A DNA stretch of 40,177 bases from a virus, in the IMG/VR virus record IMGVR_UViG_3300042298_001801, positions 1 to 40,177 of that record; one strand, given 5' to 3'. The stretch's first letter is position 1. Each line of letters starts with the position of its first letter. The notes under the pieces are model-generated. The model did not search any database, had not been told where the DNA came from, and worked only from the letters and a program-made list of their open reading frames with translations. Below are positions 1-5,660 of this stretch, piece by piece. The translations under genes were made by a program, and so were the position numbers.

Positions 1-72
1 TTTCTTCATCCCAAATGCTCATAATTACTTCTGTTGGGTGATGAGGAATCTCAAAGACAAACCCTTCAATAT
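1..72. repeat. Terminal overlap, left copy
   Basis: These 72 bases are identical to 40106-40177. Joining the two copies restores an open leftward reading frame across the edge, so the repeat is best read as the closure overlap of a circular assembly. A true 72-bp packaging repeat lying inside a coding gene is less likely. Confidence 0.95.
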
Positions 73-340
73 CGGCGCAATCTTTGTACTGCGCGTTATC
101 CCACTCCAACTCAGGGAAGAGTTCGGCAAATGTGAAGGTGGTCATATCAGCATAATCCCGCTCAAAAGGATCATTCTGGATAACCTCAGCTTCCATAGCC
201 ATGACGCATAGCGCGACGTAATATCCATCGTCTAAATGAACCGTGCAAATGGTAAGCCCGAAGTTATCTCTATTCACCCCCGCTTTATCCAGCGCACGTT
301 GCACTTTCAGCAGGAGGGCGGCGCGTTCGGTGGGGGTCAT
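1..340 (-). CDS. Unknown early protein, N-terminal part (gene continues at 40105)
   Basis: Function not recognised. The ATG at 340 overlaps the previous stop (TAATG). The frame stays open to base 1 and continues in frame at base 40105, ending with TGA at 40005-40007, for a total of 146 residues. The protein is acidic and looks soluble, with no signal peptide or membrane segment. It begins MTPTERAALLLK, and the part just before the junction has FVFEIPHHPTEV. It belongs to the leftward early block, where stops and starts overlap throughout, which implies one polycistronic message from the promoter near 1664. It is split only because the window was cut here. I am confident that it is a real gene and have no assignment for its role. 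Confidence 0.8.
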   Translation of the reverse strand, partial: MTPTERAALLLKVQRALDKAGVNRDNFGLTICTVHLDDGYYVALCVMAMEAEVIQNDPFERDYADMTTFTFAELFPELEWDNAQYKDCADIEGFVFEIPHHPTEVIMSIWDEE

Positions 341-591
341 TAACTTAACCCTCCGCATAACCGATACTCAATCCTGTAAAGCTGTTCACATACGCCACAC
401 AAAGGATCGGCTTTTTCAATCAGCTTCGCAATTTCTTCTGGTGTTTCCTTATAATTGCGGTCGAAGTTTGGCATTTCCGTGTCAAAAACGATGACGGTTT
501 CGTCGGCTGTGTTAGTGAGAATCAGCTTAATGTAATCCGCGTTAATGTGTACGGATTCGTCGCGAGTGGTTGTCAATTTAATAATCGTCAT
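340..591 (-). CDS. Unknown 83-aa early protein
   Basis: No family recognised. The ATG at 591 is preceded by GGAG about 8 bases upstream, and the TAA overlaps the next start by one base (TAATG). The N-terminus (MTIIKLTTTRDE) resembles that of the gene at 856-1089 (MTTLKLTTQGVT), and both continue with alternating hydrophobic residues typical of beta strands, so the two could be distant paralogues. The C-terminal half is more helical and has two cysteines in CGVC. It is co-transcribed with the rest of the leftward block. Small proteins like this in early phage operons are often host-takeover or anti-defence factors, but nothing in this sequence shows that. Confidence 0.7.
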   Translation of the reverse strand: MTIIKLTTTRDESVHINADYIKLILTNTADETVIVFDTEMPNFDRNYKETPEEIAKLIEKADPLCGVCEQLYRIEYRLCGGLS

Positions 592-595
592 AGTC

Positions 596-859
596 TTATC
601 TCCAAGCCAACCAAGGGTGGTCGGCGTACAATGTCGTGGCGAGAACCGTCAGCGTGGCGAGTGCGAGGAAGACGATCCCTGCGAATAAGGTGTAAGTGCC
701 GAGCTTAGTTCGGCGGGTGCGCTTTAATTGCCCGTAGGCACTCCCGCCGTAGATGTCCGGGCGGTCACTGCATCTTGCGCCGTTGTACTTCCTAGCGGCT
801 TCAATTGCGTCCTTTGGCTTGTGCGCCTTCTTTGCTTCGGAGAGTGGAAGGTCTTTCAC
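596..859 (-). CDS. Small single-pass membrane protein
   Basis: An 87-residue protein started by GTG at 859, whose GTGA overlaps the previous stop. The N-terminal half is hydrophilic and basic (lysines and arginines up to about residue 52). One clear hydrophobic helix spans about residues 53-79, followed by a short tail with two tryptophans. The positive-inside rule predicts the N-terminus in the cytoplasm. Its place in an early leftward block, far from the lysis genes, argues against a holin. Early inner-membrane phage proteins can act in superinfection exclusion, but that is only a possibility here. A 4-base gap separates it from the next gene, whose GGAG lies at its end. Confidence 0.72.
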   Translation of the reverse strand: MKDLPLSEAKKAHKPKDAIEAARKYNGARCSDRPDIYGGSAYGQLKRTRRTKLGTYTLFAGIVFLALATLTVLATTLYADHPWLAWR

Positions 860-1089
860 TTTGCTTCTATCTCCCGTGGCGTCATCCGCTCCCCGTTCAG
901 TTCTCCAACGATTGCCGCTGTAATCCCTGCCCTAGTGAGCGTGTTGCGGAATACATCGCCGCTATGACCCCGTAGAACAATCGTGTATTGCTTGCCCTGG
1001 GCGTCTACTGCCGTCACTTCCTGAACGCGGTTGTGACCAGAGTTGTAATCCTTGGTCACGCCTTGGGTTGTGAGTTTTAGGGTGGTCAT
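856..1089 (-). CDS. Unknown 77-aa early protein
   Basis: No family recognised. The ATG at 1089 overlaps the upstream stop as ATGA, with GAGGTG about 8 bases upstream. The protein is small and probably beta-rich (repeated strand-like stretches such as EVTAVDAQGKQYTIVL), has no membrane segment, and ends with a basic, charged helix. The N-terminus resembles that of the 83-aa product of 340-591. It sits in the middle of the tightly overlapped leftward early block, so it is probably expressed with its neighbours soon after infection. Confidence 0.7.
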   Translation of the reverse strand: MTTLKLTTQGVTKDYNSGHNRVQEVTAVDAQGKQYTIVLRGHSGDVFRNTLTRAGITAAIVGELNGERMTPREIEAK

Positions 1090-1367
1090 AATGGCTTCAC
1101 CTCTAATGTTCCGTCTGTGAAAATGCCCTTTAGAATCGTCTCGTACAGGAATTCCTGAGCGTCACGCGCCTTTGGTGGTCGAAGAGATTCAAATTGCGCG
1201 TAGTGCTTGCCGATCCACACTGAGTAAAGCGTCACGTCGTACTCTTCATCAAATTCAGCGTTTATTTCGTACTTGCCAATCTTGAAGCAAAGTTTGCTCT
1301 TGGAATTGAATCCAAGAACGGAATCTGGGACTTCAATCTCAGGCGTCACTTGTTGGATGTCTTGCAT
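1086..1367 (-). CDS. Unknown 93-aa early protein
   Basis: No family recognised. The ATG at 1367 overlaps the previous stop by one base (TAATG), with GGGAG about 10 bases upstream. The product is acidic and soluble. Aromatic and acidic residues alternate in its middle (EFDEEYDVTLYSVWIGKHY), suggesting a small beta sheet, and a helical segment follows (AQEFLYETILKGIF). It is the second gene of the leftward early unit. Acidic mini-proteins are common among phage host-takeover and DNA-mimic factors, but this is a weak hint and not an assignment. Confidence 0.7.
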   Translation of the reverse strand: MQDIQQVTPEIEVPDSVLGFNSKSKLCFKIGKYEINAEFDEEYDVTLYSVWIGKHYAQFESLRPPKARDAQEFLYETILKGIFTDGTLEVKPL

Positions 1368-1627
1368 TACTTTAAGTCTCCCATATCAATGTAGGCTTGG
1401 ATCATGGCGTCTACCGCGCCTTCGTATTCAATCACGTCTTCAATAGTGTCAGACCAAACTTGACCCGTTGCAGCCGATTCGTCTTGGTAAAACTTGCCGT
1501 CAGATGTTCGCTGGACATAGCCACCCATAGCGCAAGCTCCAGCTAATGCCGTCGGAAAGCTATCCGTCTCGTGGAAGTTGATCCTATTCCCATTGCTACC
1601 AGGGATGATGATTTTGTATTGTTTCAT
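1367..1627 (-). CDS. First gene of leftward early block, unknown 86 aa
   Basis: No family recognised. The ATG at 1627 is preceded by GAGGA (complement of 1634-1638) within a leader ending ACACAATG. A consensus TATAAT lies about 36 bases upstream on the same strand, so this is the promoter-proximal gene of the leftward unit. The protein starts with a strand-like MKQYKIIIPGSNGN. It contains FPTALAGACAMGG and ends in an acidic helical segment. It has no signal peptide and looks globular. The leader is almost identical to that of the exonuclease gene on the opposite strand at 2041-2054. Confidence 0.75.
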   Translation of the reverse strand: MKQYKIIIPGSNGNRINFHETDSFPTALAGACAMGGYVQRTSDGKFYQDESAATGQVWSDTIEDVIEYEGAVDAMIQAYIDMGDLK

Positions 1628-1663
1628 TGTGTTTCCTCGTCGCCGTGTTGCGGCTCACGTTTT

Positions 1664-1669
1664 ATTATA
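1664..1669 (-). promoter_or_regulatory. -10 element of leftward early promoter
   Basis: The complement reads TATAAT, a perfect sigma-70 -10 hexamer, preceded by GC and followed by an A-rich start region about 36 bases before the ATG at 1627. No good TTGACA is present at 16-18 bp, so the promoter may depend on an activator or an extended element. Confidence 0.6.
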
Positions 1670-1676
1670 GCAACGT

Positions 1677-1770
1677 GTTTCCGAAAAATGTAGGCAAAAC
1701 GCGAGATTTTTTGCAAAAAAACTTTTTTCAGGTTCAAAATCAAAAAAGTAGCCGATTTTTGTACGGAAAC
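1677..1770. promoter_or_regulatory. Nested A-tract and inverted-repeat control region
   Basis: This core of the divergent intergenic region contains outer inverted arms GTTTCCG (1677-1683) and CGGAAAC (1764-1770), each with an AAAAAT or ATTTTT block on the inner side. At its centre are a 14-bp palindrome TTTTTTGCAAAAAA (1707-1720) and an overlapping AAAAAA-C-TTTTTT (1716-1728). AGGTTCAAAA (1730-1739) recurs at 10.2-10.4 kb. The layout suggests bent DNA with operator sites shared by the two early promoters. The binding protein is unknown; the HTH product of the adjacent gene at 1798 is one candidate. Confidence 0.55.
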
Positions 1771-1789
1771 TTTGGAAACTGGTTATAAT
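1759..1789 (+). promoter_or_regulatory. Rightward early promoter
   Basis: TATAAT lies at 1784-1789, with a weak -35 (TTGTAC, 1759-1764) at 19 bp. Transcription would start at about 1796, within a couple of bases of the ATG at 1798, so the first message should have almost no 5' leader. The CGGAAAC arm at 1764-1770 lies in the spacer. Confidence 0.6.
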
Positions 1790-1797
1790 AGGTTGTG

Positions 1798-2055
1798 ATG
1801 ACAGACAAAACACTCCCGGCAATGGTCTGGAAAGGGCTTGACGATCTGGTTCAGGTCGAAGTATGGAAGCGCGAAGGATATTCAAGCGACCATATCGCGG
1901 CGGCATACGGATACACGCGCCAGGGTTTGAACAAAAAGATTAAAGCACTTAAAGCAAAAGCCGCCCTGGAACAGAGCGGCGGCATTACCACCGACGAGGA
2001 AGAAGGCGGCAAGCGCAGTCATTCTACCTCCATGACAGACGAGGAAACACAATGA
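1798..2055 (+). CDS. HTH DNA-binding protein, first gene of replication block
   Basis: This 85-residue protein has a likely helix-turn-helix at about residues 22-50 (VWKREGYSSDHIAAAYGYTRQGLNKKIKALKAK), resembling the 'growing pattern, shaky turn, recognition helix' of Xre or resolvase-type HTHs. The tail is short, acidic and probably disordered. I chose ATG 1798; GTG at 1795 is an alternative. The start sits about 9 bases after a TATAAT, so translation is either leaderless or nearly so. It lies next to the operator-like palindromes of the divergent promoter region, which suggests an autoregulator of early transcription. That role is inferred from position. It overlaps the next gene as ATGA. 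Confidence 0.7.
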   Translation: MTDKTLPAMVWKGLDDLVQVEVWKREGYSSDHIAAAYGYTRQGLNKKIKALKAKAALEQSGGITTDEEEGGKRSHSTSMTDEETQ

Positions 2056-2648
2056 ATAATCTATATCCCAAACGCATCCTAGCGATTGACGTTGAAACCA
2101 CGGGCTTAAACAGCCAATACGACTACATTACTCAGATCGGCGCGGTAGTGATGGAGGACGGCAATATCGCTGGAGAGCCGTTCTATACCCGCGTACAACC
2201 GAACCTAGGCAAAGCCAAGATCAGCCTGGAAGCCTTGGCGGTTCAATCGGGGGACATAACCACTCCCGAAGGATTCAAAGCCGCAACCGACCTCATGCAA
2301 GCGTGGGTTGACGCTCCAAGCGCGAAGGACGTTGCCGCGCTATTCGCTACATGGCTCGGTACTACTCCCCCGCCGACGGTTGCTTTTAATGCGGGCTTTG
2401 ACATGGGCTTCCTATCTCAATGGATGTTCCAGCAGAAAGCCTCGTTTGGCAAAACCAATCTAAGCCCTATCACGATATGCCCGATGGTGATGGCGAAAGC
2501 GGTCTACCCTGGCGGCAAGCAATACAACTTGGATGCAGTTCTTATTCTATGCGGTTTACCGCCACGTCCAAAGGCACACGACGCGCTCCAAGACGCGATT
2601 CTAGCTGGACAAGCCTACTTTGTTTTGCGGGAGAAACTTAATGGCTGA
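2052..2648 (+). CDS. DnaQ-like 3'-5' exonuclease (DEDDh)
   Basis: The 198-residue product carries the three exonuclease motifs of the DEDDh family: ExoI IDVETTGL with D13 and E15, ExoII FNAGFDMGFL with D117, and ExoIII HDALQDA with H176 and D181. These residues bind two metal ions and hydrolyse 3' ends of DNA or RNA. No polymerase is fused to it or encoded elsewhere in the phage, so it is not a proofreading domain of a phage enzyme. It may process recombination ends together with the ERF, SSB and RusA proteins encoded just downstream, or act on RNA. GAGGA lies at 2041-2045 and the start is ATG 2052. It overlaps the next gene by 8 bases. Confidence 0.88.
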   Translation: MNNLYPKRILAIDVETTGLNSQYDYITQIGAVVMEDGNIAGEPFYTRVQPNLGKAKISLEALAVQSGDITTPEGFKAATDLMQAWVDAPSAKDVAALFATWLGTTPPPTVAFNAGFDMGFLSQWMFQQKASFGKTNLSPITICPMVMAKAVYPGGKQYNLDAVLILCGLPPRPKAHDALQDAILAGQAYFVLREKLNG

Positions 2649-3321
2649 TCCAAAAGCAGTAACAGAGAAGATTGTTGCGGTGGTTGAACCGTCCAGTCTA
2701 GCCTACAAACTCGGCAAAATCTCTCAGCACATCGGCACGATTGAGAAGAATGGCGAGAACAAGCACTTCAAGTTTATGTACCAAGCGTGGGACGACGTTC
2801 TGCCTCAGCTTCGGGAAGCGTGTACGACGTTTAACGTCTGGATTGTGCCTACGATGCTCGAAACCAAGATGCACACGGGGAACGCGGGGAAGATGTTCTA
2901 TGAAGCCCGTGTAGCCCTTAGAGCCGTGGACATGGTTACAGGTGAATCTGAAACCGTGGAGTGGGTTGGTCTAGCCGATGCAAGCGATGACAAAGCCCCT
3001 CAGAAGTGCGGAACTCAGGCGTATAAGTACGCGGCATTGAAGCTGTTTATGATCCCTGCAAAGGATGATACGGATAGCGACGGACACGCGCCAAAAGCTG
3101 CACAACCAGCGGCTCTTAAGCCTACCGCGCTTGATACGTTTATTACCAAAGCTGGACAACCAGGCGAGGGCGATTTAGAGACGCTTAACAAGCTATGCAC
3201 GGGTAATGACGGAGAGATAGACAAAGCCGCTAGAAAGACGTTTCTAGTTAACGCAATGGCTAAAGGCGTGAAGACATGGGCGGCACTACTTGAAGGAATC
3301 CGAGAAGACAAATTCAGTTAG
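2641..3321 (+). CDS. erf: ERF-family single-strand annealing recombinase
   Basis: This 226-residue protein matches the ERF superfamily pattern: an N-terminal helix with the A.K.L..I...IG..EK.G.N..FKF.YQ..D segment (residues about 20-50), strand-rich core, and the conserved block TVEWVGLADASDDKAPQKCGTQAYKYAALKLFMIPAKDD (about 110-150). ERF proteins anneal complementary single strands during phage recombination and genome circularisation. The start ATG 2641 has GGGAG 8 bases upstream and lies inside the end of the exonuclease gene. The C-terminal third is a variable tail. The exonuclease, ERF, SSB and RusA order forms a complete recombination set. Confidence 0.87.
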   Translation: MADPKAVTEKIVAVVEPSSLAYKLGKISQHIGTIEKNGENKHFKFMYQAWDDVLPQLREACTTFNVWIVPTMLETKMHTGNAGKMFYEARVALRAVDMVTGESETVEWVGLADASDDKAPQKCGTQAYKYAALKLFMIPAKDDTDSDGHAPKAAQPAALKPTALDTFITKAGQPGEGDLETLNKLCTGNDGEIDKAARKTFLVNAMAKGVKTWAALLEGIREDKFS

Positions 3322-3547
3322 GCATGACGGCGCGGATAACGAGTTCATCTACTTTAGCGTGAACTCGGAATCCTTGCCAAACACGACGTATTCGATTCTG
3401 ATTGGACGGCATGACGGAACGGTGTTATGCGATTGCCCCGACGCAAGGTTTAGAACTCTCGTTGGCTACGTTCATAAGGAATCCACGACCTGTAAACACG
3501 TTCGCAGATTGAAGCTGTGGATTGAGGAAAACATAAACAATGATTAA
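3290..3547 (+). CDS. SWIM-type zinc-finger mini-protein
   Basis: The 85-residue frame contains the pattern C47-x-C49-(18)-C68-x-H70, which fits the SWIM zinc finger (CxC...CxH) found in SWI2/SNF2, MuDR and bacterial DNA-associated proteins. A strand-rich segment (TYSILIGRHDGTVLCDCP) precedes it, as is usual for this fold. The start is uncertain. TTG at 3290 would overlap erf by 32 bases and has no good ribosome site, while GTG at 3359 is shorter but keeps the whole finger. The stop overlaps the ssb start. Its position between erf and ssb suggests a role in DNA recombination. A stand-alone SWIM domain is unusual but not unknown. Confidence 0.75.
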   Translation: MKESEKTNSVRHDGADNEFIYFSVNSESLPNTTYSILIGRHDGTVLCDCPDARFRTLVGYVHKESTTCKHVRRLKLWIEENINND

Positions 3548-3929
3548 CAGAGTAGTGATAATTGGACGCCTAACCCGCGATCCTGATATGAAAACCACCA
3601 GCACGGGTAAAGCCGTTGTTGAAATCTCCGTCGCGGTCACTAAGAAGTTTAAGCCCCAAGACGGTTCACCCGATGCGGACTTTTTCCGCGTTCAAGCATG
3701 GGAGAAAACCGCTGAGTACATCAGCAACTATCTCACTAAGGGGCGACTGGTAGCCGTGGATGGGCGTTTAACCACCCGTAAATGGACAAAGGACGGGATT
3801 GAGCGTGAGGTTGTGGAGATTGTCGCTGATTCGGTGCAATCTCTGGATAGCCCAAAGGATGACGCGCCAAAGACGAAAGGTACTTCAAAGGTTGCCGCCG
3901 ACATCGAAGACATCTTCGCAGACGAATAA
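3540..3929 (+). CDS. ssb: Single-stranded DNA-binding protein
   Basis: This is a 129-residue OB-fold SSB starting MINRVVIIGRLTRDPDM, with the typical family features VVEISVAV, FFRVQAWEKTAEYISNYLTKGRLVAVDGRL and W/R residues in strand 4 (residues about 1-105). The C-terminal tail ends in acidic residues DIEDIFADE, a variant of the DDDIPF tip by which SSBs recruit replication and recombination enzymes. It covers single-stranded DNA at the fork and during ERF-mediated annealing. It overlaps the SWIM gene by 8 bases. An A-rich linker (GGAAAAACAACT) leads to the next gene. Confidence 0.93.
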   Translation: MINRVVIIGRLTRDPDMKTTSTGKAVVEISVAVTKKFKPQDGSPDADFFRVQAWEKTAEYISNYLTKGRLVAVDGRLTTRKWTKDGIEREVVEIVADSVQSLDSPKDDAPKTKGTSKVAADIEDIFADE

Positions 3930-3941
3930 GGAAAAACAACT

Positions 3942-4292
3942 ATGTCAAAAAACTTTTACCAAACCCCCGCCGGGATGAAGGCGATTGAAAAATTTATCAC
4001 CATTGAGGCAGATATTCCAGACGCTGACGGCTTTTGGATTCGGCATCATAAAGAGCGTGGAAGTTGGGCTATCTGCGAGGTGGAGATGCTCAACGAAAGC
4101 AGGGCGCACATTACGACTGGCGCACCTAGCAAATACTCCTACGTCTTAAAGCCTATTGACGCGAACAGTGATAAGGTTACTTATACTGGACCGTTTAAGC
4201 AGCTTAAAGAGGCTTCGATTTACCGCAAGGCGTTTCAGCCTAGCGATGATGTTGTGCGGAGTCTGGCGCGGAATCTGGAGGCGGCATCGTGA
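3942..4292 (+). CDS. Unknown 116-aa protein of the replication block
   Basis: No family recognised. The ATG at 3942 follows GGA with 9 bases spacing. The protein looks like a compact alpha/beta fold: an N-terminal helix (TPAGMKAIEKFI), a strand-rich centre with FWIRHHKERGSWAICEVEM, and a C-terminal helix with arginines. No catalytic pattern is obvious. It overlaps the RusA gene (GTGA). Position between ssb and rusA suggests an accessory role in DNA metabolism; this is inference only. Confidence 0.72.
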   Translation: MSKNFYQTPAGMKAIEKFITIEADIPDADGFWIRHHKERGSWAICEVEMLNESRAHITTGAPSKYSYVLKPIDANSDKVTYTGPFKQLKEASIYRKAFQPSDDVVRSLARNLEAAS

Positions 4293-4675
4293 CCACAATT
4301 ACCGTACCCCCACCAAGCCGCGTCTTATCTCCAAACGGGGATAAGCACCATTGGACTAAGGTTAGCAAAGCCAAGAAGGAACACCGTTCGCTCGTTGCTA
4401 TTTTAGCTAAACAACAACAAGCCGCTCCCATATCGGGGGCGGTTGAGATACAAGTAGATTGGTACATGGCGAACAAATCCTTTTATTGCCCGATGGACAA
4501 CCAGAACGCAATTTCCGCATTAAAAGCCGCTATTGATGGCATTGTGGACGCTGGGATCATTGAGGACGATAACCGTAAGATTGTCAAGGCAATCTACCCT
4601 GTTACGCTATACCGAACGCGCAAAGAGCATCAGGGCAGAAGTGAAGTAGTGTTCACGATTCGGAGGGCGGCGTGA
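4289..4675 (+). CDS. rusA: RusA-like Holliday-junction resolvase
   Basis: This 128-residue protein has RusA family hallmarks: an N-terminal strand with PPPSRVLSPNG, then the helical segment MDNQNAISALKAAIDGIVDAGIIEDDNRKIVKAI (about residues 69-102), whose aspartates (in MDNQN, AIDG and the EDD pair) match the metal-binding positions of RusA. RusA dimers cut four-way junctions symmetrically and resolve recombination and replication intermediates before packaging. The start is GTG 4289, overlapping the previous TGA and preceded by GGAGG with 7 bases spacing. It overlaps the next gene in the same way (GTGA). Confidence 0.88.
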   Translation: MTTITVPPPSRVLSPNGDKHHWTKVSKAKKEHRSLVAILAKQQQAAPISGAVEIQVDWYMANKSFYCPMDNQNAISALKAAIDGIVDAGIIEDDNRKIVKAIYPVTLYRTRKEHQGRSEVVFTIRRAA

Positions 4676-5037
4676 GCAATCTTTTTTTTGCCGAGTTTTT
4701 CGGAGTAGGTAATTTAGCTGAGGCGCAAAGGCGTACACAAAGTGAGCAAACTCCTTATGATGACCGTATGCCCGAGACTGACCACTTTGAGAACCACCCT
4801 GTAGGTATTCGGATGTTCGATGCTACGGCGCGTCCTGTTGGTAGACCAAGAGGCAGGGGCGGGGTTCACCGTGTACCTTTGACTGAGTTAGAGCAAAGCA
4901 TCTGGGATCAGGTGCAAGAGGGAATTGCTCCAAGGTTTATTGCCGAGAACCACGGCTTAACTTGGAGCCAAGGACAAAGGGAGATTGTCCGGATTAAGAG
5001 CAAGATGCTCATGCGAGAAAGGAGAGCAAGAAAATGA
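4672..5037 (+). CDS. AT-hook plus HTH putative regulator
   Basis: The 121-residue product has an AT-hook-like patch VGRPRGRGG (residues about 56-64), which in this motif family inserts into the minor groove of AT-rich DNA. A likely helix-turn-helix follows (about 70-110, LTELEQSIWDQVQEGIAPRFIAENHGLTWSQGQREIVRIK), similar to sigma region 4 or LuxR-type HTHs, and the tail is very basic. GTG 4672 has GGAGGG just upstream. It overlaps the sigma-factor gene by 4 bases, so both proteins are probably made together. It could be a co-activator or a modulator of that sigma factor; no partner can be proven from sequence. Confidence 0.65.
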   Translation: MSNLFFAEFFGVGNLAEAQRRTQSEQTPYDDRMPETDHFENHPVGIRMFDATARPVGRPRGRGGVHRVPLTELEQSIWDQVQEGIAPRFIAENHGLTWSQGQREIVRIKSKMLMRERRARK

Positions 5038-5660
5038 AAGATGTTTATATTTCCCGTGAGGAATTGGACGTTCCATGCCCAAGCCCGGAGTATGACGTTG
5101 TGTTTGAGAAGTTAATTACAAAATGGTGGCTTCCGTTAAAGGCTCATGCTTACAAGATAGCAAAAAAATACGAGGTTGCGCGTGAGCTTCATATTGATAC
5201 GATGGCGAAACTTTGGGAGAACCGCTACAAGATTGATCGGCTTTACAATTTCTTTAATTGGGCTAAGACGATGATGGCGCGTTTATACATTGATGAGTTA
5301 AGGAAGTATTGGTATCACCAAAGGAATATCTATACAGATTACAAAACAAGGGATTTGGCATATAGCACGGATGGATCGCAAGAGGGAGAAACAAGCGGTA
5401 TGTCAACATACGGGCTTATTGGAGCCGACTCAGATAAAGGAAATGGGAGCAAATTTGTACAAAACGCCATCTTCGTTACGCAAATTACCAGCGTCCTTAC
5501 TGACGACGAGCGCAATATCCTAAAGGCGATTTACGATGAAGAACTTACAGCAGACGAGGCGGCAGAAAAATTGAATATCACTACTCCAGCACTTAAAAGC
5601 AAACTTTACCGGAGCCTAAGAAAGATGAAGCAAATCAGCGGGGCGGCTGGATATGTTTGA
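5034..5660 (+). CDS. Phage-encoded ECF-like sigma factor
   Basis: This 208-residue protein has the two-domain layout of sigma-70 family group IV factors. Region 2 lies at about residues 23-97, with the -10-binding and core-binding helix FFNWAKTMMARLYIDELRKYW, the counterpart of the usual 'LYRIARNLAIDELRR'. A variable linker covers 98-150. Region 4 lies at about 155-200 (LTDDERNILKAIYDEELTADEAAEKLNITTPALKSKLYRSLRKMK), an HTH that would read the -35 element. There is no region 3 or 1.1. It should bind host core RNA polymerase and direct it to phage promoters. AGGAG lies 8 bases before ATG 5034. Its place in the early block suggests control of late genes (inference). A non-sigma RinA/ArpU-type activator with similar HTH is the main alternative. 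Confidence 0.75.
   Translation: MKDVYISREELDVPCPSPEYDVVFEKLITKWWLPLKAHAYKIAKKYEVARELHIDTMAKLWENRYKIDRLYNFFNWAKTMMARLYIDELRKYWYHQRNIYTDYKTRDLAYSTDGSQEGETSGMSTYGLIGADSDKGNGSKFVQNAIFVTQITSVLTDDERNILKAIYDEELTADEAAEKLNITTPALKSKLYRSLRKMKQISGAAGYV

Noticed and set aside
1-72. 72-bp repeat as physical direct terminal repeats
   Set aside because: It lies in a coding gene that reads through only when the copies are merged. Closure overlap is the simpler reading, though reads would be needed to exclude ends here.
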